From NCBI RefSeq assembly GCF_023898315.1, contig NC_064621.1, forward strand, positions 125,525,521 through 125,589,520: 64,000 bases of DNA, given 5' to 3'. The DNA comes from Schistocerca nitens (taxonomy: Eukaryota > Arthropoda > Insecta > Orthoptera > Acrididae). Position 1 is the first letter of the stretch; the number at the start of each line of letters is the position of its first letter. Position numbers and translations under genes: made by a program. Below the pieces are notes generated by a model. It ran no database searches and was not told the DNA's origin. It saw only the letters and a program-made list of their open reading frames with translations. Shown here in pieces: positions 24,750 to 35,761 of this stretch.

Positions 24750-24780
24750 CTGATGATGGCGACATGTATGATCGCCGAAA
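24750..24780 (+). ncRNA. Hammerhead-ribozyme-like core (right repeat)
   Basis: CTGATGA at 24750-24756, a 5-bp stem II GGCGA (24758-24762) with TCGCC (24772-24776), then GAAA at 24777-24780. These are the two conserved boxes and stem of a hammerhead. Penelope terminal repeats are known to carry hammerheads. I could not place stem I, stem III and the cleavage site convincingly. Confidence 0.5.
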
Positions 24781-25437
24781 TATTGTGCCCGTTGGACACT
24801 GTAGACCGGCAGTACACCCGCGGATATTTTGATTATCAAATACGCCGGGAGAAACTCAAGAATCATATTTTCATTACGTTTATGAAATAATTGACGTTTG
24901 TTTATGTAGATTTCCTGGAGTATATGCAATGATTATGCTACTGTTTAACATTAGGTTTTTATCATGATTTCTACCTTATATTGTAAGATCGATATTATTT
25001 TATGTTCGGGGTAGCAAATTGGTCTTTCTGTAAAACTCTACCAAATATGTTCTTCAAAGATAGTCCTGTTCATTGCACGCAGTAGGAAACTTATCATCGA
25101 TATATATATCACCGAAATATTGTTGTACCATATGACGAATATACTTTGAACAGATCTTTGACTAATTTCTCAATATTTTGTACAATTGTTGCAATTATGC
25201 CTCTGATTCTCTCTTCAGCACTTTTCTGTTTACGCATGTTATTAGTATGTTTGCCTTTAAATGACCTGTGTCCTATGCTGGAAGTCGTGGCATGCTCTAC
25301 ATTGTGACAGATGTAATGCTGTTGCCTAAACTGTTTTAGCCCTAAAATTACTCAGGTATATTTTGCACTTCTTCGGAGAATATTTTGTAACATTTCCTGT
25401 ATACTACATGTATATTTTGTACCTTTGGATAGGATCC

Positions 25438-25461
25438 GTGAAGATGGTCTGTGACTGAAAC
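25438..25461 (+). other. Degenerate hammerhead-like terminal motif
   Basis: GTGAAGA at 25438-25444 (first base differs from CUGANGA) and GAAAC at 25457-25461, in the right arm of the foldback element. The same motif is at 41031-41054 in copy B. Confidence 0.3.
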
Positions 25462-26809
25462 CGGCCGATATTTGAGCTTTAAATAAAAAAAGCAGCTGAT
25501 GGTCAAACATGCATTTTATATGTCTAATACGTCGTATCGGGAAAACATCCGCGCCCGGTGGACATCTTATCTTTCCCTTATCTTTCTGTATATATATGAC
25601 GCAAAGAATGTTAACTAACAGTTTCTTTTAATCCTGTGAACGTGATTAGGAAGCTTTGTGCACTGCACCTTTAGGTTCTTTTTGATTTTATATTTTGAAA
25701 GCTACCTGAAAATGAATATGGTGAGTAAAAAGATACTTCTATTTCCACTGGTGATATAGGCTTTCAAGGAACGTCGCGCTCGCTTCATTTTCTGGCAGCG
25801 ATGTAAGGTGCCGGACGGCGGTGTCACAGACAGCATTGCACCCACCTATTATTTTGGCGAATCAGGTTTAGAGACTCCGTCTGGACGTGGTGATTCAAGT
25901 TTACTCCATTTTGTACTTATTCAAAATCACTTCTGGCGAATAACAAGGTGGTTTCTTCCAGTTAGCCACTGGCTCTTCCTCCCTCATTCATATTTTTATA
26001 AGTTTTCCTTTCTAGTGAACTCATCATCAATTTGACATTCATCATCAGCTCTCCCATTAATCCTTCAGAATTTCCGAAAATCTATTGTCGGCCGATAAGT
26101 AACTCATTATGATGTCTTAGTGTATAAAACCCCACCTGCAACAGTGGTAATGTTTAGAGGTACCGTGGTTTTTTTATTTTTTTTGACATGATCCGAAATA
26201 ACCGACAAAACCGTTACTCAACGATTCGTGTACCTAATAGAACATAATTTTATCTAGGGAAACAAAATATGCGCTCGCGCACGTAATATTCAGTAAATAC
26301 ACAGCTATTTTCGGTAATGCTTACAAACTCTTTCTGAGCAGTGGTATTATTTGTTGCACAATCCCCACGCCAAAGATTGATTACAACTCGTTTTGTTAAA
26401 AAGTCCGTCGTTTTTGAAGGGGTTTCGTACAGTTTCTTTCGTGCAGTCAAGTAGTACTTCTGTCTTCAGTGTTTGCGCAAGATTATTTCTTTGTCGAGGG
26501 ACGTCGGCTCAATAGCCATATTTGCTGTATGATGGTTTCTTTCTCTTGAGACGTGACCTGCAAAGACACGGTTCTGGTGCGTGGTGTTCAGAACACTTCA
26601 ATTTGTAATTCTGTATATGTGGCATATGTATGTAGACTGAAAAGGTCTGCAGATTACCACGTGAATATCACCTTTGTTATATTTGTCTGTGCGTATGTCA
26701 TTGCTCATAAGACAGTCCTGTGTTCTGTTATTTGTATTGTATGTTAGTTTTCAATATTTCCCCTATTATGTGATTAGTGTTAGTGTGCTATGTACTATTT
26801 TAGTTCAGT

Positions 26810-27890
26810 TCTTTTGCGATCTCTGCTTTTATCTTGTCTTAGCTTTCTTATTCTTTAGCACGACCTGTTTTGTCTCTGCTCGTTTCTGTCTTCTGGTGGA
26901 TTAAGTAGCATGTAAATTGAAGATCAATTTTTGCGCATCATCCGTGTATTGGCGTCTCAACATATATCTGGAGTTTTGTCCAGCATCTGATAATTCGCAA
27001 CAACGAAACTAGTTGAGAATATTAGCACGGACTTCAGAATCACACCTTCTTCAGTTATGCATTAGTGCAGAAGGCTGTTTCGCATGTTCGTACCTGCAGA
27101 ACAGCTTCATAGAGCGGGTTGTTGACACGTCAATCTGGCGAGCGTGTACAGATATTCATTTTGAGAAGGCTGGGGGAGACAGTAGGAGTGGAACAAGGAC
27201 ATGACTGTAAAAGCTGGATGATACCGTATCTCATGACAATTTCCAAGATGTGATTGACAGAACTGGCGATGTAGCTAACGTAGCTCAAAGCGCAGAGCAC
27301 TGTTTTAATATATATCCTAGTAGAAGTAATGTAAACTTCTTCGGAGTTCTGTGACAGTACAGCATTAGAGAAGTAAAGTCAACGTTTAACATTAAGAAAT
27401 TTGTCCTCACTGGGACACGAGCCAAGACCCTGACAGACTCTTCATTACTCTTTCTGATATACCAGCACATACTTGTTCATGATCTCATCAAGGAGAACAT
27501 GACGCTTAGTGATGTCATTCATGTGCTTGAAAATAAGCTCACTGTCGGAAGTGACAAACACAGCAGCAAATAAACGATAGAATTCTCATCCTATAACAAA
27601 CGGTATGGCCTTTTACGAAATACATCGAGGCTGTCGACCCGCATACAGACAAGACCTTTATGATATGTTACGAACTACTTAGACTTCCTGATTATTATGC
27701 ATTAAGTAGCTAACGGTGCGGTAGCGATATGGGGAAATTTCAGCATCCTTTCGGAACTGACAACTGTCCACTTTAGCACGTAGGATTGAATTGAAAACGT
27801 AGCTATATAATTATAATTACGGCTGTAGCACTACGATTAACATTTCGAATAGCGGAATGAATACTTTATTTGATACCAGTGTAGAATGAG
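26810..27890. other. No feature recognised
   Basis: No coding similarity, SINE box or terminal repeats detected. Confidence 0.4.
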
Positions 27891-27899
27891 AAAAGCTAT

Positions 27900-28890
27900 G
27901 GGCATTTCTGTGCGTTCCTAATGTTGGTTATAATGACAAATTTTATTGCTGACTTGTTTGAGTTGAGATTATTCACTGCTCTGTCAAAATCTGACTACAT
28001 TTCTGGCTTACCAATTTCTTCAAGAGTAACCTCCTTCTCTTCTTCTATAATTCCTTGTGGCAATTCACTCCGTCGTATTTTCTCTTCTGTGTGCCAGTCA
28101 TCTGCCTATCTTTCTTTTTTGCGTTTAATAGTTGTGTTCCGTCTGCATCTCGTAGGTTAGAAGCTTTACTTTTTAGTTTTCTGAAGCTGAGTCTTCATGA
28201 ACACTATTTGAATTTTTTCTATGACCATATCGCTCTCAGTATCTTTACATCTTACTCTCTATGCATTTACTTTTCGTTTAAATCCTAGCAAGCTTTATCG
28301 CTGGAGTACTACTTCACTCTTAAAATTCTTCTGTTTTCTTTCTTGTTTTACCCTCAACATCGAGTATTTCCTGAGCCGCCCACTTTCCTTTCACATTCTC
28401 TTACACTATATCTATAGTGCCCTCTCATCTATTAATTAACATGTTCTTTATTGTATTGCACCGTCCGTCTGTTTAACTAATCTAAACGTTTCTTTAGGCC
28501 ATTGAACATTATCTTACAGAATGTTCACTTCATCTCATCGAGTCTGCCCTCTTATTGCAGCTTTCCTACCAGCTGTGATTTTCATCTTTGTTCACATATT
28601 CTGTTTTTACAATTCCTCAATTTCCACATACTCTCTTTATTTTCTGAACGTTCCATTGTGATGTGGGCATGTTAACCAGTGCTGTGATAGTTACTGTTGG
28701 TGGGTTTTTAGACCTCATAATAATAATTCAGACGCTGCTTAATTCACTGTAGCTTACCCTATAATCTAGCTCCCTATTTGAAAGAATCCCGCCACCTACT
28801 GTACCATTCACTGCTGCTATTGTTGATACCCTGTACTTATCTGACCAGCATTCTCTTTCCTCTTTCCACCGTACTGCACTAATACATACT
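27900..28890 (-). pseudogene. Decayed RTE-type LINE fragment
   Basis: On the minus strand the high-coordinate end (about 28870 downward) reads approximately VRWKEERECWSDKYRVS, matching the early endonuclease domain of the same LINE family as 226-1320, and the stretch near 28040-28440 has the A-rich (here T-rich) composition of that family's middle region. Frames are heavily broken. Support is limited to composition and this one short match. Confidence 0.35.
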
Positions 28891-29050
28891 GTCTAACTTT
28901 ATCAAAGCAGTCTCTCTTTTCGCACGTTCAACATTGCATGTTTGGATTGTTAGAACTTTATTATTTTTCGTCCTCCTGCTTGATAACCCTCTCCTGAGCA
29001 TTCTCTTAAAGGAAGACTAGTTGAATTCCGGAATTCTGGTCATTATAATA

Positions 29051-30472
29051 CACTCCTGGAAATGGAAAAAAGAACACATTGACACCGGTGTGTCAGACCC
29101 ACCATACTTGCTCCGGACACTGCGAGAGGGCTGTACAAGCAACGATCACACGCACGGCACAGCGGACACACCAGGAACCGCGGTGTTGGCCGTCGAATGG
29201 CGCTAGCTGCGCAGCATTTGTGCACCGCCGCCGTCAGTGTCAGCCAGTTTGCCGTGGCATACGGAGCTCCATCGCAGTCTTTAACACTGGTAGCATGCCG
29301 CGACAGCGTGGACGTGAACCGTATGTGCAGTTGACGGACTTTGAGCGAGGGCGTATAGTGGGCATGCGGGAGGCCGGGTGGACGTACCGCCGAATTGCTC
29401 AACACGTGGGGCGTGAGGTCTCCACAGTACATCGATGTTGTCGCCAGTGGTCGGCGGAAGATGCACGTGCCCGTCGACCTGGGACCGGACCGCAGCGACG
29501 CACGGATGCACGCCAAGACCGTAGGATCCTACGCAGTGCCGTAGGGGACCGCACCGCCACTTCCCAGCAAATTAGGGACACTGTTGCTCCTGGGGTATCG
29601 GCGAGGACCATTCGCAACCGTCTCCATGAAGCTGGGCTACGGTCCCGCACACCGTTAGGCCGTCTTCCGCTCACGCCCCAACATCGTGCAGCCCGCCTCC
29701 AGTGGTGTCGCGACAGGCGTGAATGGAGGGACGAATGGAGACGTGTCGTCTTCAGCGGTGAGAGTCGCTTCTGCCTTGGTGCCAATGATGGTCGTATGCG
29801 TGTTTGGCGCCGTGCAGGTGAGCGCCACAATCAGGACTGCGTACGACCGAGGCACACAGGGCCAACACCCGGCATCATGGTGTGGGGAGCGATCTCCTAC
29901 ACTGGCCGTACACCACTGGTGATCGTCGAGGGGACACTGAATAGTGCACGGTACATCCAAACCGTCATCGAACCCATCGTTCTACCATTCCTAGACCGGC
30001 AAGGGAACTTGCTGTTCCAACAGGACAATGCACGTCCGCATGTATCCCGTGCCACCCAACGTGCTCTAGAAGGTGTAAGTCAACTACCCTGGCCAGCAAG
30101 ATCTCCGGATCTGTCCCCCATTGAGCATGTTTGGGACTGGATGAAGCGTCGTCTCACGCGGTCTGCACGTCCAGCACGAACGCTGGTCCAACTGAGGCGC
30201 CAGGTGGAAATGGCATGGCAAGGCGTTCCACAGGACTACATCCAGCATCTCTACGATCGTCTCCATGGGAGAGTAGCAGCCTGCATTGCTGCGAAAGGTG
30301 GATATACACTGTACTAGTGCCGACATTGTGCATGCTCTGTTGCCTGTGTCTATGTGCCTGTGGTTCTGTCAGTGTGATCATGTGATGTATCTGACCCCAG
30401 GAATGTGTCAATAAAGTTTCCCCTTCCTGGGACAATGAATTCACGGTGTTCTTATTTCAATTTCCAGGAGTG
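29051..30472 (+). mobile_element. Tc1-like transposon, copy 1
   Basis: 1422 bp, flanked by TA at 29049-29050 and 30473-30474. TIRs are cactcctggaaatgg... and the inverse ending ...aatttccaggagtg, about 27 bp with mismatches. Copy 2 at 36317-37738 has exactly the same length and looks about 99% identical. A polyadenylation-like aataaa lies near the right end. Confidence 0.95.
29295..30317 (+). CDS. Tc1-like transposase, catalytic Asp replaced by Gly
   Basis: 340 codons from MPRQRGREPY to KGGYTLY; this Met is preferred over upstream in-frame ones because it matches usual Tc1-type protein length and the helix-turn-helix begins right after (FERGRIVGMREAGWTYRRIA, residues 16-35). A second HTH follows (about 85-125), then the DDE domain. 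The first catalytic position, residue 155, is Gly (FSGESRF, codon ggt at 29757-29759) whereas copy 2 has Asp. The other two are present: Asp244 in FQQDNARPH and Glu277 in LSPIEHVW; 32 residues lie between them by my count. The frame is open throughout, but loss of a catalytic Asp should make the enzyme inactive. Confidence 0.9.
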   Translation: MPRQRGREPYVQLTDFERGRIVGMREAGWTYRRIAQHVGREVSTVHRCCRQWSAEDARARRPGTGPQRRTDARQDRRILRSAVGDRTATSQQIRDTVAPGVSARTIRNRLHEAGLRSRTPLGRLPLTPQHRAARLQWCRDRREWRDEWRRVVFSGESRFCLGANDGRMRVWRRAGERHNQDCVRPRHTGPTPGIMVWGAISYTGRTPLVIVEGTLNSARYIQTVIEPIVLPFLDRQGNLLFQQDNARPHVSRATQRALEGVSQLPWPARSPDLSPIEHVWDWMKRRLTRSARPARTLVQLRRQVEMAWQGVPQDYIQHLYDRLHGRVAACIAAKGGYTLY

Positions 30473-30777
30473 TATATTTAATGGTTATGGATACACTATG
30501 CGCGTTTTTGCCTGGATTTTTACATCCTCCAGTCGTCAGTCCGTGTTAACAGAGATTATCCGAATATTAACTACACATGACACCTAATGGCAGAGTCCAC
30601 ACAGACGAGGCTGTCCACAGCACGCCGCCGCTGCGACTGTTTGCTGCCTACCGCATTTCCCGTAGCGCTGCCTCGCAGCTAGGCCTCCGCTCCGTGCATG
30701 TGTCCATGACGCTTACATGGGAACTTAGCTTTCTGCCTCAGGACCTTGGCTCCTGTCCCAGTAATCTCTGGCTCTGA

Positions 30778-30792
30778 ATGTGTGTGTGTGTA

Positions 30793-30835
<43 letters not shown>

Positions 30836-30836
30836 A
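30778..30836. repeat. (TG)n followed by (AG)n microsatellite
   Basis: Near-continuous TG repeats to about 30811 and then AG repeats to about 30835. Confidence 0.85.
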
Positions 30837-30899
30837 CTGGATCGCAATATGTCTCTGGTTTCAAATTTATCTGCTATTCATGAGGTTTCTTCTTCAAAT

Positions 30900-31105
30900 T
30901 CAAATGGCTCTGAGCACTATGGGACTTAACATCTATGGTCATCAGTCCCCTAGAACTTAGAACTACTTAAACCTAACTAACCTAAGATCATCACACAACA
31001 CCCAGTCATCACGAGGCAGAGAAAATCCCTGACCCGCCGGGAATCGAACCCGGGAACCCGGGCGTGGGAAGCGAGAACGCTACCGCACGACCACGAGCTG
31101 CGGAC
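30900..31105 (-). mobile_element. tRNA-derived SINE, copy 1
   Basis: On the minus strand the head has tRNA-like promoter boxes: cgtggtcgtgcggtagcg (A box region) and gggttcgattcccgg (B box). The tail ends agagccatttga. It is flanked by the 15-bp duplication gtttcttcttcaaat (30885-30899 and 31106-31120). A plus-strand relative is at 44206-44408. Confidence 0.85.
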
Positions 31106-31162
31106 GTTTCTTCTTCAAATGTGTAATATTTCGAACAAACATTTTTATTTATTACGGAAGAT

Positions 31163-31371
31163 GGTTCAAATGGCTCTGAGCACTATGGTACTTAACTTCT
31201 GAGGTCATCAGTCCCCTAGAACTTAGAACTACTTAAACCTAACTGACCTAAGGACATCACACAACACCCAGTCATCACGAGGCAGAGAAAATCCCTGACC
31301 CGCCGGGAATCGAACCCGGGAACCCGGGCGTGGGAAGCGAGAACGCTACCGCACGACCACGAGCTGCGGAC
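31163..31371 (-). mobile_element. SINE copy 2, hybrid of copies 1 and 3
   Basis: Its head half (tRNA-like, ccgggaatcgaacccggg on the plus strand) is that of copy 1, while its tail half (tggtacttaacttctgagg) is that of copy 3. It lies in an exact 266-bp tandem period with copies 1 and 3 (tail motif at 30901, 31167, 31433). Confidence 0.85.
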
Positions 31372-31427
31372 GTTTCTTCTTCAAATGTGTAATATTTCGA
31401 AGAAACATTTTTATTTATTACGGAAGA

Positions 31428-31607
31428 TGGTTCAAATGGCTCTGAGCAGTATGGTACTTAACTTCTGAGGTCATCAGTCCCCTAGAACTTAGAACTACTT
31501 AAACCTAATTAACCTAAGGACATTAGACACTTCCATGCCCAAGGCAGGATTCGAACCTGCGACCGTAGCGGTCGCGCGGTTCCAGACTGTAGCGCCTAGA
31601 ACCGCTC
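31428..31607 (-). mobile_element. SINE copy 3, different head subtype
   Basis: Shares the tail half with copies 1-2 but has a different tRNA-like head (plus strand ggattcgaacctgcgaccgt ... tagaaccgctc). Flanked by tattacggaaga at 31416-31427 and 31608-31619. Confidence 0.85.
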
Positions 31608-31619
31608 TATTACGGAAGA

Positions 31620-34027
31620 GAAGCGGATGATAATTTTAATGTGTTTTCGTCATTTGTGAGTTAAATAAACGTTGCCCAACAGAGGAGAGAAGCGAAGGGC
31701 ATGACATATGCGCACATGTCACACTTTCAGCCTATGGGCAAGTGGAGCGATCGCGTGATATCCGCGATCACGTGCCCAAGCTCGTCATGTGTACCTGCCC
31801 ACATCAAGAAGCTCAGTGGCTTGTCTCACTAAGCGAGGACGCACTGGTGATCTTCGGCAACTTCCGTCAACGTTCGCGAAGGGTATTCGCACTCTCTCTC
31901 GCACACCGCAGACACACCCAGACCACGCCTATAGGCCACGCGCTTGCAGGGTTCTACCATAGAGTCGAGAATTGTAGTAATTACTTAGAATCATGCATGT
32001 ACAGTGGGAGTACACGACGCTACACACATTACCACTTGGAAATGGCCGAAACTGGTGATAGTGACCAAAGGTAAAAAAGCAACTGGAGCTGTTATTGGAA
32101 TCAAGGCAACATTGCTTTGCTACGTCTGTTCAGGCAATTCTTTAGATTCCCCTTACATGGAAAGATTGGCTGCCTTCTTTGTCTTTAGTCAATCTAGCAT
32201 ATGAATTTCTAAATTTTGCATGAAAATTGCAGTTTATTAGTCAGTCCTATTAGATCAGTGATTTCTTACATCCTGTGACTATGGATAGACTCACCGTATT
32301 GCTGTGTATGGAAACGAAACAACGCTGCTGATAGTATATTTGATACATATAAAACATAACCAGAAATAACCACATTATAAATAAACAATTAAGTGGTTTT
32401 GGGATCATATCTGCATATTTGGAATTCCAGGCTGATGTTTAGTGGCCAAATTAACAACTTAACATCTAGGTTTGTGCTATACATAACTAATATTACTATA
32501 CTTCCCGATCTGGCTTTCATTGTCCGCAACTGGTATCATAATTGATAAACATTCTGATGGTATGATATAGAGTAATTGTGTAAAACGCTAAGAGTATTGG
32601 CCAGTTGTAATAGTAAATCAGTTAACAAGTAAATGTCGCTTGACACACAGTCTCGTGAAACAGGAAAAACCTGACACCACTCTGGAGCCATGCTTGTCAG
32701 TGCAACTATTTTAATCAAATCTACTAGGTTTTCAAGCCACGTGACTTCCATTAAACCACTTGAGCCGTCTTCGTCAGGAGTGAAGCCCACTGTTTTATGG
32801 AGCACGCTCGATATGCCGTTTGTATAGGCGCTATTGCAACGTGTGGAACATTCTAGAGCGGGCCGTAGTGAGCATTGCTCGGGAAGGTGAGATAGCCAGC
32901 TGATAACCGCTCCAGCCCGCCACAGGACCGGGTGAGTGAAGAAGTGTTGCGACGGGACGGCGCCACGTTTGAAACTGTCGCTCCCGACCTCCTATAGCTG
33001 ACATTAGTCTCTGTTGCCATTCAGAATCCAGAGCCCAACCCCATGCCCTGCAGTGAACGACTGGTGTCGATTACGATTGTTTATTCTCGTCTCGGTCCAC
33101 CCAGTAAAACGGACGAAACGATGACTCATAAGAGGAACACTCCTGATGCTAATGCTGATGCTGAGTGAGCGTCTAAGGAGAGCAATCAGCTATCACCATC
33201 AGTCTCCTGTCCACCACCCATGACACGAGCAGTGGACCCAACCTGTGTACAAGAATACGCCTCTGTTCATAAATTGTGCTTCATTTACGTTTTTCATGGA
33301 ATGTTCAGCTGCGGCCACCTTTACTCACCATTTGTTCAATACGCCGCATGTGCTCAGTACAACACTAAGCAAAGGTGCGAATAGAAAATGCTTCTGCATT
33401 CGTAGGCGACACCGTACACACCTATTATTCGAGGACGTGCGTCATCTTTAGAGGGACGTAACGTATCTTGTATTCTGGAGGTGCACCGGAACACTGGACT
33501 CAGTCCATGTTTCGGCAACTAGCACTCCATCTTTCTGGTCGTTGTTCCACAATATGGAAGAAATGTAACCGGATTCGCCTCCTCCGCTGGCTCCAGTAGC
33601 GAACAATTTCTACTCTTGACGGCAATGGCGGAGACTGCTGTCGTAATCTTGGGCATTTTAATCGAAGTGACATCGCTTGAAAACAGAAAATTTTATCGAT
33701 GGAGGCAACCGTCAAAAACTCCGAGGACAAACACAACTACTTATTTTAATGTGCATCACGTCTTTAAACGCCTTGTGTAGACAGACACAGAATGGGAAAT
33801 GGACAGACAGAGAGAGAGAGAGAGAGAGAGTTACGGTGGGGGAGGGCGCGGGGGGGGGGGGGGGGGAGGTCGCAGAGGAGAGAGAGAGGGATGATAAGAG
33901 GAATGGAGTGGAGACAATGGGAGATAGGGGGGGCGGATGGTTCGAAGTTTACCAATGGGTGGTGACAGAGAGGGGTGGGGGAGGAGCACAAGACTAATCA
34001 GCAGTTCTTAAGAAGTACTGCTTTGAA
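31620..34027. other. Unassigned; low-complexity tracts
   Basis: No gene recognised. A GA tract (about 33809-33830) and a long G run (about 33849-33866) lie within a purine-rich strand, which is why long shadow frames appear there. Confidence 0.45.
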
Positions 34028-34607
34028 CAACAGTGATAAAGTTCTATCGCCACTGGAGTACAGGCATGCCCCAGCACCCTCCGACATGACATCTCCCAAT
34101 GGCCGGAATACGGCTGTGTACAACATGTTTGTGGCATTAGTCGCCTTATCAGTTTATGGTTTAATGTTGGATAGGACCTGAATAGCTCTAGTAGGGATCT
34201 AGTTTCAAACTTACTATGAATATTTACTGCGTCTGTTAGCCCAGATCAAATTGGATGCATGATGTGATCAGGTGAATTTAAGTTTCTCCAATTTCGGTGT
34301 CTGTGGAAAAGTTATACTGTATCTATCAAATAGGAAAACTGCCACTAGCACAAGATAAACATCTGCTGGGCTGGGTGTGCGACTAGTGAAGTTTCTAATA
34401 CTGCAGTTTTGCTGTGACCAGGAAGATGACTGTCGCATTATATTTTCAAACGAAATTTTTTATTGCAGGATGACCTGTACACAAGCTGATGTCTAGATTA
34501 TGTGTGTGGCCGGTGCTTCAGTTCTAAGTCAGCGAAACTGGCGAATGATGTGGCATTTCTGTCATATTTCAGCTCACGTTTTATCGTGTTTTATTATGTG
34601 GTACATA

Positions 34608-34839
34608 GTCCGGCCCCGGTAGCTGAGTGGTCAGCGAGACATAATGTCAATCGTAAGGTCCCGGGTTCGATTTTCGGCTGGGTCGGAGATTTTCTCCGCT
34701 CAGGGACTGGGTGTTGTGTTGTCCTAATCATTTCATCCCCATCGACGCGCAGGTCGCCGAAGTGGCGTCAGCTCGAAAGACCTGCACCAGGCGAACGGTC
34801 TACCCGACGGGAGGCCATAGCCACACGACATTTCATGTA
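34608..34839 (+). mobile_element. tRNA-derived SINE with visible empty site
   Basis: Head ggccccggtagctgagtgg and cccgggttcgatttt resemble tRNA A and B boxes; the 3' end reads cacgacatttcatgta. Flanked by gtacata at 34601-34607 and 34840-34846. The other D copy (about 42460) has gtacata once and no SINE, so this insertion came after the duplication. Confidence 0.92.
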
Positions 34840-35458
34840 GTACATATAAGCTTATGCTGCTCTAAATTGTCGAACAGGCAAGATTAGTAGACCTATCTCT
34901 ACAGAAAGCCACAGACGGTCACGAAGCATGGGAAAGGTGGTATCAGTAGAAGCAGTGTCGTTCTGGAGCGTGTAGAGGGAGCGGTGATTTACCTACAAGG
35001 CTTGATGTAAAGAGCCATACTTTGATTACTTACATTTACTGTTTAAATGTTTGTCACGGATCCCAGCTATGCTGACGACGTTGTCCATACTGACAGGTTT
35101 GTAATTATAATTCCAGTAACTTTAAATTAGTGCTAGAAGTGTAAATAAAAATATCAGTTAACGTTTTAAATCACGAGCAGAATGAGATGGCCAACAATAA
35201 ACGTACCTTGAGGGCCAGGCGCGAAACAGGCTAGCTCATTAGGCAGTTTGTAACTTGAACACCAGAGACTCGTGAGACGAGTGGATATTTTGTCTTATTC
35301 AAATTTTGTTTAAGTCCAAAAAAAAGGTTGGAAAAAGGTTGTAAGGAAGTCTAGCGTTCATATGCATGATGGCCACATGTTGTTACTATGCTTATTTCAG
35401 TTTATCAGAAGTAAGTAGAGTTCAAATGGGCCTCAACTAGGCAGTGTTCAAATGAGCC

Positions 35459-35761
35459 TTGGGAAACGTTTATAATAGGCAGTCGTCGATTAGTATCCCG
35501 GCAGGCAATACGTGTGCGCCTGTACGATTCTTAAGTTTGTGTGATAGTGAATTAATCCTTGAACTGCCTCGTAAAATACATTTATATGATACTGCACAGA
35601 CATGGAAATCGTGTGAAGAGGTCTTGCGAACTGTTATGGTGTTCAATAAACGATCATTTGTATTCGAAATCTTTGATGAAGACATTGCCGCTGGTCTGAC
35701 TTACAGGATTTTTTTCAGGCCGCAGTCATGTCGGAGATTTGATGTTTTACCAGATTCCTGA
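35459..35761 (+). CDS. Hypothetical 100-codon frame in repeat D (copy 1)
   Basis: Frame from MGNVYNRQSS to DVLPDS. The first about 83 residues, up to IAAGLTYR, are sequence unique to repeat D; the last 17 come from antisense reading of the Tc1-like fragment, so the natural end, if any, is not here. I recognise no family. It has an acidic stretch EIFDEDIAAG and no signal peptide or membrane segment. An identical frame occurs at 43080-43382. Identity is simply that of recent duplication and does not by itself show coding. It may be an exon fragment or chance. Confidence 0.2.
   Translation: MGNVYNRQSSISIPAGNTCAPVRFLSLCDSELILELPRKIHLYDTAQTWKSCEEVLRTVMVFNKRSFVFEIFDEDIAAGLTYRIFFRPQSCRRFDVLPDS

Larger units (their letters stand above)
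24123..24866 (-). mobile_element. Penelope-like element remnant with 124-bp inverted repeats
   Basis: An insertion absent from block B. The 11-bp target attttcattac occurs at 24112-24122 and 24867-24877, while block B has it once. Terminal inverted repeats are 24123-24246 and 24711-24834, each 124 bp, ending inside with the self-complementary gtgccggcac. After the right repeat there is a 32-bp extra tail (24835-24866), as known at one end of Penelope elements. Between the repeats lies the C-terminal coding piece of a Penelope GIY-YIG endonuclease on the minus strand. Confidence 0.85.
23567..25522. mobile_element. Foldback element, copy A
   Basis: Outer arms are inverted repeats of roughly 430 bp (about 23567-24000 and 25085-25522): for example catgtttgaccatcagctcc on the left and gctgatggtcaaacatgc on the right, then acaagaaatacgtgta versus tacatgtatattttgt, and agcatgccatgaattcc versus ggcatgctctac. 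The right arm carries gtgaagatggtctgtgactg then gaaaccgg, a degenerate hammerhead-like core. No transposase. The centre is occupied by a later Penelope insertion. Copy B is at 38434-41085. Confidence 0.6.
22624..26800. repeat. Repeat block A (paralogue of 36.0-41.9 kb)
   Basis: Colinear with block B at 36041-41884 over essentially its whole length up to about 26350, differing by insertions: A carries a Penelope remnant, B carries a Tc1-like element and an RTE-type LINE. Shared landmarks include ctgtatgatagttctcgt, gaaaccaatggtttcccc, and gtctggacgtggtg. Identity looks high (about nine bases in ten) but was not computed. Confidence 0.8.

Noticed and set aside
29043-29830. Long antisense frames over the Tc1-like transposase (and again at 36198-37226)
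   Set aside because: They mirror the GC-rich transposase codons on the other strand and have no independent domain.
30900-31607. Three regularly spaced repeats resembling an array
   Set aside because: They are about 200-bp tRNA-derived SINEs with target duplications, not CRISPR repeats.
31750-31775. Short inverted repeat gatcgcg/cgcgatc considered as an operator or terminator
   Set aside because: Seven-base arms without context; expected by chance in a eukaryotic intergenic region.
33677-33997. 106-codon frame rich in Glu, Arg and Gly
   Set aside because: Produced by GA and G tracts; low-complexity translation only.
34502-34840. 112-codon frame in repeat D copy 1
   Set aside because: Created by the SINE insertion; absent from copy 2.
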